Source: an uncultured Acidimicrobiales bacterium
GTDB lineage: Bacteria; Actinomycetota; Acidimicrobiia; Acidimicrobiales; CADCTF01
Assembly (NCBI GenBank): GCA_902805655.1
Contig: CADCTF010000101.1
Location: 1 to 54,088 of the forward strand
DNA: 54,088 nt
Direction of reading: 5' to 3'
A program made the position numbers and the translations under genes. Positions 18,637-27,768 of this stretch are shown one piece after another; positions within the stretch are counted from its first letter, which is position 1, and each line of letters opens with the position of its first letter. The notes beneath the pieces are model-generated. The model did not search any database, was not told where the DNA came from, and saw only the letters and a program-made list of their open reading frames with translations.

Positions 18637-19410
18637 TCATGCCGGCACGGCCGTGTAGACGACGAGCTGCGCCCCGGCCTGGTCGAGCACGGCCAGGCGG
18701 TGGTGGTCGAGCTCCAGGCGCCCGAGCACAGGATGGTCGAAGGCTCGTCGGGTGGTGACGAACGGCGCGACGTCGCGCGCTTCCCAGAGCGCTGCGAACC
18801 GCGGCGAGGTGGCTCGCAGGCGGTCGATGACGTCGAGCAGCTCGGGGTCGTCGGGCCACTCGGCGCAGTGGACCCGCAGCTGGGCCACGAGCCGCACGCA
18901 CTCGGCGTCGTGGTCGACCATGAGCCGGGCCAGGTCCGTGTCGCCGAAGACGAGCTCGAGGAGGTTGGGCACGCCGTCATGGCTCGTCAGGCCGGTGAAG
19001 AGCCGAGCCTCGGCGTCGTTCCAGGCGATGATGTTCCACGCTCGGTCGAGCAGATAGGCCGGGCTCGGGTCGAGCGCATCGAGCAGCGTCCGGAGCGCGT
19101 CCGTCACGCGTGGCGCGGGCGGGTCGGCCGGATCGGCCCGGAAGCCGGCCAGTGCGAACAGGTGCGAGCGCTCGGCGGGATCCAGCCGCAGTGCGAGCGC
19201 GAGTGCGTCGAGCACGTCGGCCGACACGGCATTGGCGCGGCCCTGCTCGAGCTTGGCCAGCCACGAGACGGCGACACCGGCCAGCGACGAGAGCTCCTCG
19301 CGACGGAGACCGGCCGCCCGCCGGCGGTCGGTCGACGGGAAGCCCGCGTCAGCCGGGTCGACCTGCGCTCGGCGGGACCGGAGGAACTTGCCGAGGTCGA
19401 CCGCACGCAC
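18637..19410 (-). CDS. XRE-family regulator with MmyB-like ligand domain
   Basis: 257 aa. The N-terminal helix-turn-helix (about 35-85) has LRREELSSLAGVAVSWLAKLEQGR, and the C-terminal domain (about 105-250, SPAYLLDRAWNIIAWNDAEARLF) is the PAS-like MmyB fold that binds fatty-acid-like ligands in relatives. Such actinobacterial regulators usually control the adjacent or divergent gene. Here the photolyase gene follows after 7 bases on the same strand and ilvD is divergent. The start is GTG 19410. A 9-base palindrome with a near copy lies just upstream (19420-19437). Confidence 0.88.
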   Translation of the reverse strand: MRAVDLGKFLRSRRAQVDPADAGFPSTDRRRAAGLRREELSSLAGVAVSWLAKLEQGRANAVSADVLDALALALRLDPAERSHLFALAGFRADPADPPAPRVTDALRTLLDALDPSPAYLLDRAWNIIAWNDAEARLFTGLTSHDGVPNLLELVFGDTDLARLMVDHDAECVRLVAQLRVHCAEWPDDPELLDVIDRLRATSPRFAALWEARDVAPFVTTRRAFDHPVLGRLELDHHRLAVLDQAGAQLVVYTAVPA

Positions 19411-19419
19411 CCCCGTGAA

Positions 19420-19437
19420 GGTAGTACCGGTGGTGCC
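19420..19437. promoter_or_regulatory. Possible operator: 9-base palindrome plus near copy
   Basis: GGTAGTACC is a perfect palindrome around its central base and is followed at once by GGTGGTGCC, matching it at 7 of 9 positions. It lies 10 bases upstream of the XRE regulator start and 50 bases upstream of ilvD. It is a candidate binding site for the XRE protein; no experiment or comparison supports this yet. Confidence 0.35.
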
Positions 19438-19487
19438 ACTCTCCCCTGGGCCTTCCTACGCGAACGCGCCGGCGCGACGGTCGAGGC

Positions 19488-21338
19488 ATGCCTCCGTACC
19501 GCTCCCGCACCTCGACCTCCGGTCGCAACATGGCCGGCGCCCGCGCCCTCTGGCGGGCGACCGGCATGACCGACGACGACTTCGAGAAGCCGATCATCGC
19601 CGTCGCCAACTCGTTCACCCAGTTCGTGCCCGGTCACGTGCACCTGAAGGATCTCGGCCAGCTCGTCGCCGGGGAGATCGCCGCGGCCGGCGGGGTGGCG
19701 AAGGAGTTCAACACCATCGCCATCGACGACGGCATCGCCATGGGCCACGGCGGCATGCTCTACAGCCTGCCCAGCCGGGAGCTCATCGCCGACTCCGTCG
19801 AGTACATGGTCAACGCCCACTGCGCGGACGCCCTGGTGTGCATCTCCAACTGCGACAAGATCACCCCGGGGATGCTGATGGCCGCCATGCGGCTCGATGT
19901 CCCGACCGTCTTCGTGTCCGGTGGCCCGATGGAGGCCGGGAAGACCCGGCTGGCGGGCCAGGAGGTGAAGCTCGACCTGATCTCGGCCATGGAGATCGCC
20001 GGTCGGTCGAGCGCGTCCGATGCCGACGTGGAGCAGGTCGAGCGCTCGGCTTGCCCCACGTGCGGCTCGTGCTCGGGCATGTTCACCGCCAACTCGATGA
20101 ACTGCCTCGTGGAGGCGCTCGGTCTTGCCTTGCCGGGCAACGGCACGCTGCTGGCCACCCACGCCGATCGGGAGGCGCTGTTCCGCCAGGCCGGTCGCAC
20201 GGTCGTGGACCTGGCCCGTCGCCGCTACGAGCAGGACGACGACAGCGCCCGGCCGCGGGCCATCGCCGACGTGCGCGCCTTTCACAACGCCATGGCGCTC
20301 GACATCGCCATGGGAGGCAGCACCAACACGGTGCTGCACCTCCTGGCCGCCGCCCACGAAGGCGCGATCGACTTCACCATGGCCGACATCGACGAGCTGA
20401 GCCGCCGGGTGCCGCAGCTCTGCAGGGTGGCTCCCGCCACGGACCGCTACCACGTCGAGGACGTGCATCGCGCGGGCGGCGTCATGGCGATCCTCGGGGA
20501 GCTGGAGCGGGCCGGGCTGATCGACGGGTCGACGTCCACGGTGCACGCTCCGGCCCTGGCCGAGGCGCTCGAGCGTTGGGACGTCCGCCGAGCTTCGGCG
20601 ACAGAGGAGGCGCGCACCATGTTCCGGGCCGGGCCGGCCGGCATCCCGACGCAGCAGGCGTTCAGCCAGTCGACACGGTGGTCCGAGCTCGACACCGACG
20701 AGGCGGGCGGATGCATCCGGTCCAGGGAGCACGCCTACCGCCGCGACGGCGGCTTGGCTGTGCTCAGCGGCAACCTCGCCCCCGACGGCGCCATCGTGAA
20801 GACCGCCGGCGTCGCCGATTCGATGCTGACGTTCTCCGGCCCGGCGCGGGTCTGCGAGAGCCAGGAGGCGGCCGTCGATGCGATCCTCGGCGGCCGCGTC
20901 CGCGCCGGCGACGTGGTGGTCGTCCGGTACGAGGGCCCGAGGGGCGGCCCCGGGATGCAGGAGATGCTGTACCCGACCACGTACCTGAAGAGCGCCGGCC
21001 TCGATTCGACATGCGCGCTCGTGACCGACGGGCGGTTCTCGGGCGGCTCGTCCGGCCTGTCGATCGGCCACGTGTCTCCGGAGGCGGCGGAGGGAGGTCT
21101 GATCGCTCTCGTGCGGGACGGTGATCGCATCGAGATCGACATCGCCCGCCGCTCGATCACCCTGGCCATCGACGACGACGTGCTCGCCGGGCGTCGGGCT
21201 GAGGAGGAAGCCCGGGGGGCTGAAGCGTGGGCTCCGGCGAAGCGCGTCCGGCCGGTGTCCCTTGCCCTCCGGGCCTACGCGACGATGACGACGTCCGCCG
21301 CGCAAGGCGCCGTCCGTCGGCTCCCGAAGCGAACCTGA
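19488..21338 (+). CDS. ilvD: Dihydroxy-acid dehydratase
   Basis: 616 aa, the same length as E. coli IlvD. It dehydrates 2,3-dihydroxy-isovalerate and 2,3-dihydroxy-3-methylvalerate to 2-oxo acids in valine and isoleucine synthesis, using an Fe-S cluster and Mg2+. The cluster cysteines are seen in [12 protein letters not shown] and [27 protein letters not shown] and [19 protein letters not shown] are the usual substrate and metal motifs. ATG 19488 gives [19 protein letters not shown], a normal N-terminus. No other branched-chain gene is in the window. It converges with the HIT gene with 7 bases between stops. Confidence 0.96.
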   Translation: MPPYRSRTSTSGRNMAGARALWRATGMTDDDFEKPIIAVANSFTQFVPGHVHLKDLGQLVAGEIAAAGGVAKEFNTIAIDDGIAMGHGGMLYSLPSRELIADSVEYMVNAHCADALVCISNCDKITPGMLMAAMRLDVPTVFVSGGPMEAGKTRLAGQEVKLDLISAMEIAGRSSASDADVEQVERSACPTCGSCSGMFTANSMNCLVEALGLALPGNGTLLATHADREALFRQAGRTVVDLARRRYEQDDDSARPRAIADVRAFHNAMALDIAMGGSTNTVLHLLAAAHEGAIDFTMADIDELSRRVPQLCRVAPATDRYHVEDVHRAGGVMAILGELERAGLIDGSTSTVHAPALAEALERWDVRRASATEEARTMFRAGPAGIPTQQAFSQSTRWSELDTDEAGGCIRSREHAYRRDGGLAVLSGNLAPDGAIVKTAGVADSMLTFSGPARVCESQEAAVDAILGGRVRAGDVVVVRYEGPRGGPGMQEMLYPTTYLKSAGLDSTCALVTDGRFSGGSSGLSIGHVSPEAAEGGLIALVRDGDRIEIDIARRSITLAIDDDVLAGRRAEEEARGAEAWAPAKRVRPVSLALRAYATMTTSAAQGAVRRLPKRT

Positions 21339-21345
21339 GCGGACG

Positions 21346-21801
21346 TCAGCCGGCGTCGAGGTGGCGGAGCACCTCTGCGGCGATCTCGTTCATGCGGGCT
21401 TCCGGCACGGCCTGATCGGCGGCCACACCCATGAGGCCGAAGATGCCCGGACCTCGGTGCTCCGCGACCAGATCCACCGGGCGAGGGATGACATGGACGT
21501 GGACGTGCGGATGCTGCGGGTGCTCGGCGAACTGAGCGACGTAGGTCTTCTCGCAGCCGAGCACCTTCTGCAGTGCGGCGGACACGTTCTTGACGAGGGG
21601 GCCGAGCTCGGCGGCTTCGTCGTCGGTCAGGTCGGCAACCGAGGTGATGTGCCTGCGGACCACGAGCACCGTCCAGCCCTCGACCGCCGTCCCGAAGGCG
21701 TGGACGACGTCCCACCCGGGCGTCCGAACGATGGCGTCCCAGGGCGGCGCCTCACCTCGGTCTCGCCGGGCCACCAGCTCGCACGTCATGCAGTCGGCCA
21801 T
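21346..21801 (-). CDS. HIT-family protein
   Basis: 151-aa histidine-triad nucleotide hydrolase or transferase. The triad motif is HPHVHVHVIPR. The first residues MADCMTCELVARRDRGEAPPW carry a CxxC pair, part of the zinc site seen in many bacterial HIT proteins. Relatives act on AMP-lysine, Ap4A or similar nucleotides. It starts 3 bases after the M24-like gene, so the two are probably one transcript. The substrate is unknown. Confidence 0.9.
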   Translation of the reverse strand: MADCMTCELVARRDRGEAPPWDAIVRTPGWDVVHAFGTAVEGWTVLVVRRHITSVADLTDDEAAELGPLVKNVSAALQKVLGCEKTYVAQFAEHPQHPHVHVHVIPRPVDLVAEHRGPGIFGLMGVAADQAVPEARMNEIAAEVLRHLDAG

Positions 21802-21804
21802 GGC

Positions 21805-22818
21805 TTACTGGGCTTCCGTCACACCGGTCAGCACCTCGGCGCCGGCGTCACCGAGGAGGAAGGTCTCCTCGGCCTTGCCGCCGCCGGTGATGGAGGGGTT
21901 CCACGCGAACGCCTGACCGCTCTGGATGACGACCGTCGAGCGAGGTGTGGCCAGAACCTCGCGAGAGGCGTACCCGGTGAGGCCGCCCTGGTGGTGGTGC
22001 TCCCACTCCCCCGGGAAGCCGGCCTCCTCGTAGAGCGCCTGGCCGTCGAGGAGCACGTCACCCAGGGTCCGACCGGGCCGGCAGGCAGAGCGCAGCTCTC
22101 GGAGCACGTGATCGCATGCCGCCTGCCGTCGCCGGCTCTCGGCGTCCGGCTCGGAGAAGTGCACGTGGCGGGTGAGGTTGGCGTAGAGCCCGTGTCGCTC
22201 GGCGCACACGACGAGCATGGCCCGGTCGCCCAACGGCTCGTCGGCCGGGATCGGGTGGCGGTATCGGCGTAGACGACCTTCGCCGGCGGCCATGAGCACG
22301 GGCACGTAGAGACCTCTCCGACGGCACGCCTCGACCAGGAGCGCCGAGGCCTCCCACTCGGTCATGGCCGGCGACACCAAGCCGGCTACCTCCTCGACCG
22401 CAGCGCGGGCATCGGCTCCCACCCGCCGGTACTGGGACTGGGCGGCGCTGTCGAGCACGGTTCGCAGGTGCACGAGCGCGTCGCCGAGATCGGCCTCGCC
22501 GGCCACGGCACCGTCGCCGACGAGCGACTGCACGAGGACGTCCGAGGTCTCGTGCCACTTGTGCGAGAGCACCTCCAACCCGGGCACCTGCTCCTGGCCG
22601 AGCCGATCCGCCTCGATGTTGTCCGTCACGACCCAGTGGCCGTCCGCAGTGACCACCACCTCGGCCGCCCCTTGCTCGGCGGCGTGGTCCACACGGTTGT
22701 CACCCCCGCCGGTGTACCAGGCGAACGACTCGGCTCGACCAAGGCGAACTGCGGCATAGCCCTTGGCGTCGGCGACGGAGAGCAGCGCCTGCCGGCGTGC
22801 TTCGGTACCAGTCGGCAT
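21805..22818 (-). CDS. M24 (creatinase/aminopeptidase P-fold) protein lacking metal ligands
   Basis: 337 aa. An N-terminal creatinase-like domain (about 1-120) is followed by a pita-bread domain. The fold is shown by YRRVGADARAAVEEVAGLVSPAMTEWE, RYRHPIPADEPLGDRAM, HHHQGGLTGY and QSGQAFAWNPSITG. Where peptidases have DxG and DITR metal ligands, this protein reads VVCAERHG and YANLTRHV, so two Asp ligands are replaced. It is probably not a metallopeptidase, though binding or another hydrolysis is possible. The ATG at 22818 gives MPTGTEARRQALLSV. It is co-directional with the HIT gene, 3 bases apart. Confidence 0.8.
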   Translation of the reverse strand: MPTGTEARRQALLSVADAKGYAAVRLGRAESFAWYTGGGDNRVDHAAEQGAAEVVVTADGHWVVTDNIEADRLGQEQVPGLEVLSHKWHETSDVLVQSLVGDGAVAGEADLGDALVHLRTVLDSAAQSQYRRVGADARAAVEEVAGLVSPAMTEWEASALLVEACRRRGLYVPVLMAAGEGRLRRYRHPIPADEPLGDRAMLVVCAERHGLYANLTRHVHFSEPDAESRRRQAACDHVLRELRSACRPGRTLGDVLLDGQALYEEAGFPGEWEHHHQGGLTGYASREVLATPRSTVVIQSGQAFAWNPSITGGGKAEETFLLGDAGAEVLTGVTEAQ

Positions 22819-22916
22819 CGGCTCCAGTGTGTCCGATTCAGGACCCGCGGTTGAGTGCCGCGCCCCGCGGGGTGGCGCCGGGGGCTCCTGGAACCGAGCC
22901 GAGGGATGAACGACTG

Positions 22917-23911
22917 ATGTCGAACGAGCTGGTCGTGCTCTCTCACCTGCGATGGGTGTTCGTCTGGCAGCGGCCGCAGCACCTGATCGCCCGGGTGGGA
23001 CGTCACCATGACCGCACGTGGTTCGTCGAGGAGCCGGTGATCGCGGACGTGGCCGAGCCCACCCTGCGGTGTGAGCAGCATGGAACCGTGGACCGGGTCT
23101 GGCTGGAGCTGCCCGACGGTCCGGTCGATCCGACGTTCGACGCCCGGGCCTCTGACACCTACGCCTCGCTGCTCCCCTCCCTGCTGGGCGAGACCTCCGA
23201 GCGCACCGTCTGGATCGACACGCCGATGGCGCTCGACCTGGCGCGAGCGCTCGACCCGTCCGTGACCTCGCCGCCTTCGACTCTGCGCCGCGCGGGGGCG
23301 TGGTGCTTTCCGAGCGGCGTCGAGCGTGAGCACTAGCCGTCGCGGTCGAGCGCCGGGCCGCCCGGGTCGCCGCCTCCGATGGCTTCCGGCCGGTCGCCGG
23401 GTACGTCGGCGTGATCGATGAGCGCCTGGACCTCGACCTGGTGGCCGACCTCGTCGCGCAGCTGTCCGACCGGGAGATCCGCATGTTGGGCCCGGTCGTG
23501 AAGATCGACGAGTCGCGTCTGCCGCAGGCTCCGAACATCACGTACCCCGGTCCCAAGACCTACGCCGAGCTTCCTCGGGTGATGGCCGACTCCAACGTCG
23601 CCCTCATGCCGTTCGCCATGAACGAGGCCATGCGCTCGATCAGCCCCACGAAGACACTCGAGTACTTCGCTGCAGGTCTGCCGGTCGTCAGCACCCACGT
23701 GCCCGACGTGGTGGCCGACTGCTCATGTGTCGTCCGGCTGCACGACGACGCGGCGGGGTTCGCCTCGGCGTGCCGGTCCGCACTGGCGGAGTACCCGCTC
23801 GCCCGAGCCGACGGCGTGAAGTCGATCCTCCGCACCGAGCACTGGGACACCATCGCGGCCCGCATGGCTTCGCCGATCGACAGCGCAGGGAGCGCCCAAG
23901 CGACTGGGTGA
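22917..23911 (+). pseudogene. Broken family 1-like glycosyltransferase
   Basis: The first part reads MSNELVVLSHLRWVFVWQRP, the usual start of a GT-B family whose members often sit near UDP-galactopyranose mutase. The frame continues to about ALDPSV (near 23265). The next DNA still encodes DLAAFDSAPR in another frame, then the original frame shows CFPSGVEREH, and after another shift near 23333 the last 190 residues continue (VAGYVGVIDERLDLDLV, MRSISPTKTLEYFAAGLPVVST). Thus about 60-80 residues of the central domain are missing and at least three indels are present. The C-terminal nucleotide-sugar domain is well preserved, so decay looks recent, or the assembly is wrong. Confidence 0.85.
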
Positions 23912-23962
23912 GTCTGTGCGCAGTCCGTCACTGACGACCGGGGTCGTGGCAAGGTGGGTCTG

Positions 23963-26791
23963 GTGAGGGACCGGTTGACCCACGTGCTGCCGATCCGATT
24001 CGACGAGCACGATGCCGCGGGCCTCGACGGTCCCTGGGAGTTCTTTCCCGGTGACCACCAGCTCGCCGATCTGGATGGGCTGACGCCCGCGTCCATCGAG
24101 GTGCCGGCGTTGTGGGAGGCGCAGGGCTGGCTCGAGCTCGATGGCTACGCGTGGTACCGCCGGCGCTTCTCCATAGAGGACGCCCGCGGCTGCTGGAGCC
24201 TCCAGTTCGGTGCCGTCATGGACGTCTGCGAGGTCTGGGTCAACGGGCTGTTCCTGGGAGGGCACGACAACCCCTTCACGCCCTTCGTGCTCGACGCGAC
24301 CGCTGTGCTCCGTACCGGCGAGAACGTGGTGGCCGTTCGCGTGTTCGACCCGAAGTTCACCGACCCGGAGCACGTGACCCTCGCCCACGGCAAGCAGGGG
24401 TGGGCCAACCACGTGTTCCCGAGTCGCCCCAGCCTCTACATGACCTACGGAGGCATCTGGCAGTCGGTGGTGCTGCGTCGCCACGGCCCCCTCGTCATCG
24501 AGGACGTGTTCGTCAACGGGGACCCGGAGAATCTTCGGATCGAGGTGACCCTTCGCAACGTCGCCGCAGGAGCCGTCAGCGGCCGGTTGGGCGTCCGGGC
24601 GGTCGGTTGCGTCCACGAAGAGGTCGTGGACGTCCCTCCGGGCACCACCGTCGTCGCGGTCGCGCAGCTGGGGTCGAGCGAGGCGGCGCGATGGTCGCCG
24701 GAGCGGCCGAGTCTGCACCACGCCTTGGCCGACGTCGTGGTGGACGGCGGGCCCAGCGATCACCGCCGGGTCCGCTTCGGCCTGCGGTCGGTGCGAGTGG
24801 ACGGCACGAGGCTGCTGCTCAACGGTGAGCCGTACCGCATGAAGAGCGCGCTGGTGCAGGGCTTCCGTGCCGACGAGCTGTACGCGGAGGGCGACCGCGC
24901 CGCCATCGAGCAGGAGGTGCGGGCCGCTCGGGCCATGGGCCTGAACACCCTCCGCCTGCACATCAAGGCCTTCGATCCGGTGTACCTCGACGTCTGTGAC
25001 GAGCTGGGGATGCTGGTGCACTGCGACATACCGGTGGCAGAACCCATCGACCACGAGGGTCTCGGGGCCGAGGGTGAGTCGACCATCGCCACTCGCTCCG
25101 TGCAGGCGGTCCGGCAGCAGATCCGCCGCGACCGCAACCATCCCAGCGTGATCCTGTGGTCGGTGATGAACGAGCTCTGCCTCGATCGCATCGAAGCCCG
25201 CGGCTGGGATGGCTACGAGCGCTTCGCCCGGGCGCTGGTGGCAGCCGCCAAGGAAACCGACCACACCCGCCCGGTCATCGAGAACGACTGGATCGAGCCT
25301 GATCCGGACCGGGTCTTCTCGGCCGACGTCCTCACCGCCCACTGGTACGGACGCCTTCATGCCGACTACCTCGACAAGCTCGAGGACTCCTGCCGCCAGT
25401 GGGCGGGCCTCGACCGCCCCCTCTACGTCACCGAGTTCGGTGACTGGGGACTGCCCGAGATGCCGAGCATGCCGGAGCCCCCGTTCTGGGACACGAGGGA
25501 GATCTACAGCGCCGGGCTGACCGGCACCCGCTGGCCCGCCTCCATCGCCCGGTTCATCACCGAGACCCAGCGCTACCAGGGGCTCTCCGACCGGCTGCAG
25601 GCCGAGGTGTTCCGCCGCCATGACCACATCGGTGGCTACTGCGTCACGGAGCTGACCGACGTGCCCCACGAGCTCAACGGGCTGCTCGACCTTCACCGCA
25701 ACCCCAAGCCGATCGCCGTGGCCGAGATGCGTCGTGCCAACCAGCCCGTGCTGCCCATGTTGCGACTGGACAGCCTCGTGGTGGTGGCCGGCGAGGTCGT
25801 CACCTCGACCCTCCACGTCGCCAACGACGGCCCCCCGCTGGACGACGTCATCATCGACGTGCGCTTCGGCGATGCCGGGCCGCCCCTCAGCATGGAGCAG
25901 CTGGTGCGGCTGGACACCTCGGACATGAAGGCCGAGGATGCGGCGGGCCGCTTCGACGAGTCCGTCGTCGCAGTTCGGGTCGATCGACTGGACGGGTGGA
26001 GTGCTCGGCTGGTGGGCACCGTGTCGTTGATCGCACCGATGGTGCCCGGTTCCCACGACCTGCGGCTGGCCCTGAGCGCCGGAGGAAACCCGTGCGGGGA
26101 GAACAGGTACACGCTGCACGTCGTCGCCGCCCCCGAGGCGAGGGTCGAGGTCCAGGTCGTGGGCGACGAGGGGCCGCTGTCGCAGGCCCTCGAAGCGGTG
26201 GGGTCCGTTGTCGGCACGACGGGGCCTACCGTCGTCGCCGAGGGCGCGCTGAACGCAGAGGTCGCCTCGGTGGTGCGGCAGCGCCTGGATGCGGGCGAGG
26301 TCGTGGTGCTGCTGGCTCAACCGGTCGAGGCGGCGGACCACTTCCCGATGCCGGTCCGCCTCTTCGCGGTGGAGACCGAGTGGGGGTCGTCGGTGTTCCA
26401 CTTCACCACCGACCACGGTGCGCTGCCCTCCCTCCCCCGGCGCAACGTCCTCGTGGCGGAGGACTAGACGGTGCAGGCCCGGAGCGTCGTCACGGTGGTG
26501 GACGGAGAGCCGTTCCCGGAGACGCCCGTCGTCATCGCCTACAAGCCCGTGCCGGGCGCCATGACCGGCACAGTGGTCGGCAGTCACCCCGTGGGGGCCG
26601 GTCGGTTGGTGTTCTGCCAGTACCGCCTCGCCGGGGCGGCGGCCAGGGGCGACGCCGCCGCCCGCGCCCTGCTGGCCGACATCCTGAGGTGGGCTGCGCT
26701 CGACCGGCCGGTGCTGACGGTCGAGGAGGTACCTCTGGCCGACGGGCGCCGGGCCCGCCGCTACTCGCACACGGGCGCGCCCGCCCGATGA
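23963..26791 (+). pseudogene. Glycoside hydrolase family 2 (beta-galactosidase/glucuronidase-like) with one in-frame TAG
   Basis: About 940 codons. A jelly-roll sugar-binding domain (LDGPWEFFPGDHQLAD to DNPFTPFVLDATAVLR) is followed by an Ig-like domain, a TIM barrel with acid/base Glu404 (ILWSVMNEL) and nucleophile Glu491 (LYVTEFGDWG), and C-terminal beta domains. At 26465-26467 a TAG interrupts the frame (LVAED, stop, TVQARSVVTVVDGEPF). The same frame then stays open for 107 codons with the expected C-terminal sequence (FCQYRLAG, LLADILRWAALDRP). The start is GTG 23963, with AAGG upstream; GTG 23954 is possible. All catalytic parts precede the stop, so a shortened protein may still work. 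It overlaps galT by 4 bases, pointing to a galactoside substrate. Confidence 0.8.
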
Positions 26792-27768
26792 CGGAGCGCA
26801 GGCTCGACCCCATCACGGGTGGATGGCGCACGTTCGCGGAGCCGCCACCGGCGGGTGGCACCCGCCGTCGGGACGACCGGTGCCCGCTGTGCCCCGCGAT
26901 CGAGGGAGGACGGTCCACCTCCCTGCCGTGGTCGTCGTTCGACGTGGCCGTCTTCGACAACCCGTTCCCCGTGCTCGCCGCCGAGCCGCCCAGCCCATCG
27001 GTGGCTGCGGTGGGCGTGTACCGGGTCGACGCGGCCGCTGGTGCGACAGAGATGATCGTCTACTCCGACGACCACCAGGCATCGCTTGGCTCCCTCGGCT
27101 CGACACGGGTTCGCCTGCTGGTGGACGTCTGGGCCGACCGCTACGCCGCGCTCGGCGCCCGCGAGGGTGTCGCCTACGTCCTGGTGGCGGAGAGCCGTGG
27201 GCGGATGCTGCGTCAGAACCTCGCCCACCCCCACGGTGAGGTCTTCGCGTACCCCGGGATCCCTCCGCTGGCGGCGCGGGAGCTGGCCGAGGCCCAGGAG
27301 CACCTGCTCGAGCGGGGCACCTGCGTGATGTGTGACGTCGTCTCACAGGAGCGGCTCGAGGGAGTCCGCATCGTGGCCCGGAGCGATGCCTTCGTGGCGT
27401 ACGTGCCCTTCGCGGCGCGCTTTGCCTACGAGGTGCACATCGTCGCCCAGCGCCACGTGCCGTCCCTGCTCGACCTGAGTGACATCGAGCGTGGCGCCCT
27501 GGCCACGCTGATCTCCGATGTGGCGGCCCGCTACGACAACCTGTTCGGCTTCCGGCTGCCCTACGTCATGTCTCTGCACCAGGCGCCCACCGACGACGGT
27601 GGCTGGGAGCCGGTGAGCCACTTCCACATCGAGTTCACGCCGTTCCACTGGGCACCGGACGAGCGGAGGTCGATGGGCAGCTTCGAGCTCGGCGGCGGCG
27701 AGTTCTCCAACCACGTCGCGCCCGAGGAGGCGGCGGCGGCTCTCCGTGCGGCCACGAGCGCCGACTGA
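26788..27768 (+). CDS. galT: Galactose-1-phosphate uridylyltransferase
   Basis: 326-aa Leloir-pathway enzyme exchanging UMP between UDP-glucose and galactose-1-phosphate. Zinc-binding CPLC is at 32-35. The nucleophile motif HPHGE is at 147-151, where His149 would form the UMP-enzyme intermediate; most GalT proteins have Gln at 151. VSHFHIEFTPFHW is the C-terminal signature. Its ATG overlaps the stop of the upstream glycosidase frame (ATGA) and its own stop overlaps the galK start (TGATG), so the three are translated as a unit. No galE or galM is seen here. Confidence 0.93.
   Translation: MTERRLDPITGGWRTFAEPPPAGGTRRRDDRCPLCPAIEGGRSTSLPWSSFDVAVFDNPFPVLAAEPPSPSVAAVGVYRVDAAAGATEMIVYSDDHQASLGSLGSTRVRLLVDVWADRYAALGAREGVAYVLVAESRGRMLRQNLAHPHGEVFAYPGIPPLAARELAEAQEHLLERGTCVMCDVVSQERLEGVRIVARSDAFVAYVPFAARFAYEVHIVAQRHVPSLLDLSDIERGALATLISDVAARYDNLFGFRLPYVMSLHQAPTDDGGWEPVSHFHIEFTPFHWAPDERRSMGSFELGGGEFSNHVAPEEAAAALRAATSAD

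Noticed and set aside
26465-26467. Programmed reading of TAG as an amino acid (recoding)
   Set aside because: TAG ends uvrB, rpsA, the GT2 gene and others in the window, and no suppressor tRNA or recoding element is seen. Mutation or error is simpler.
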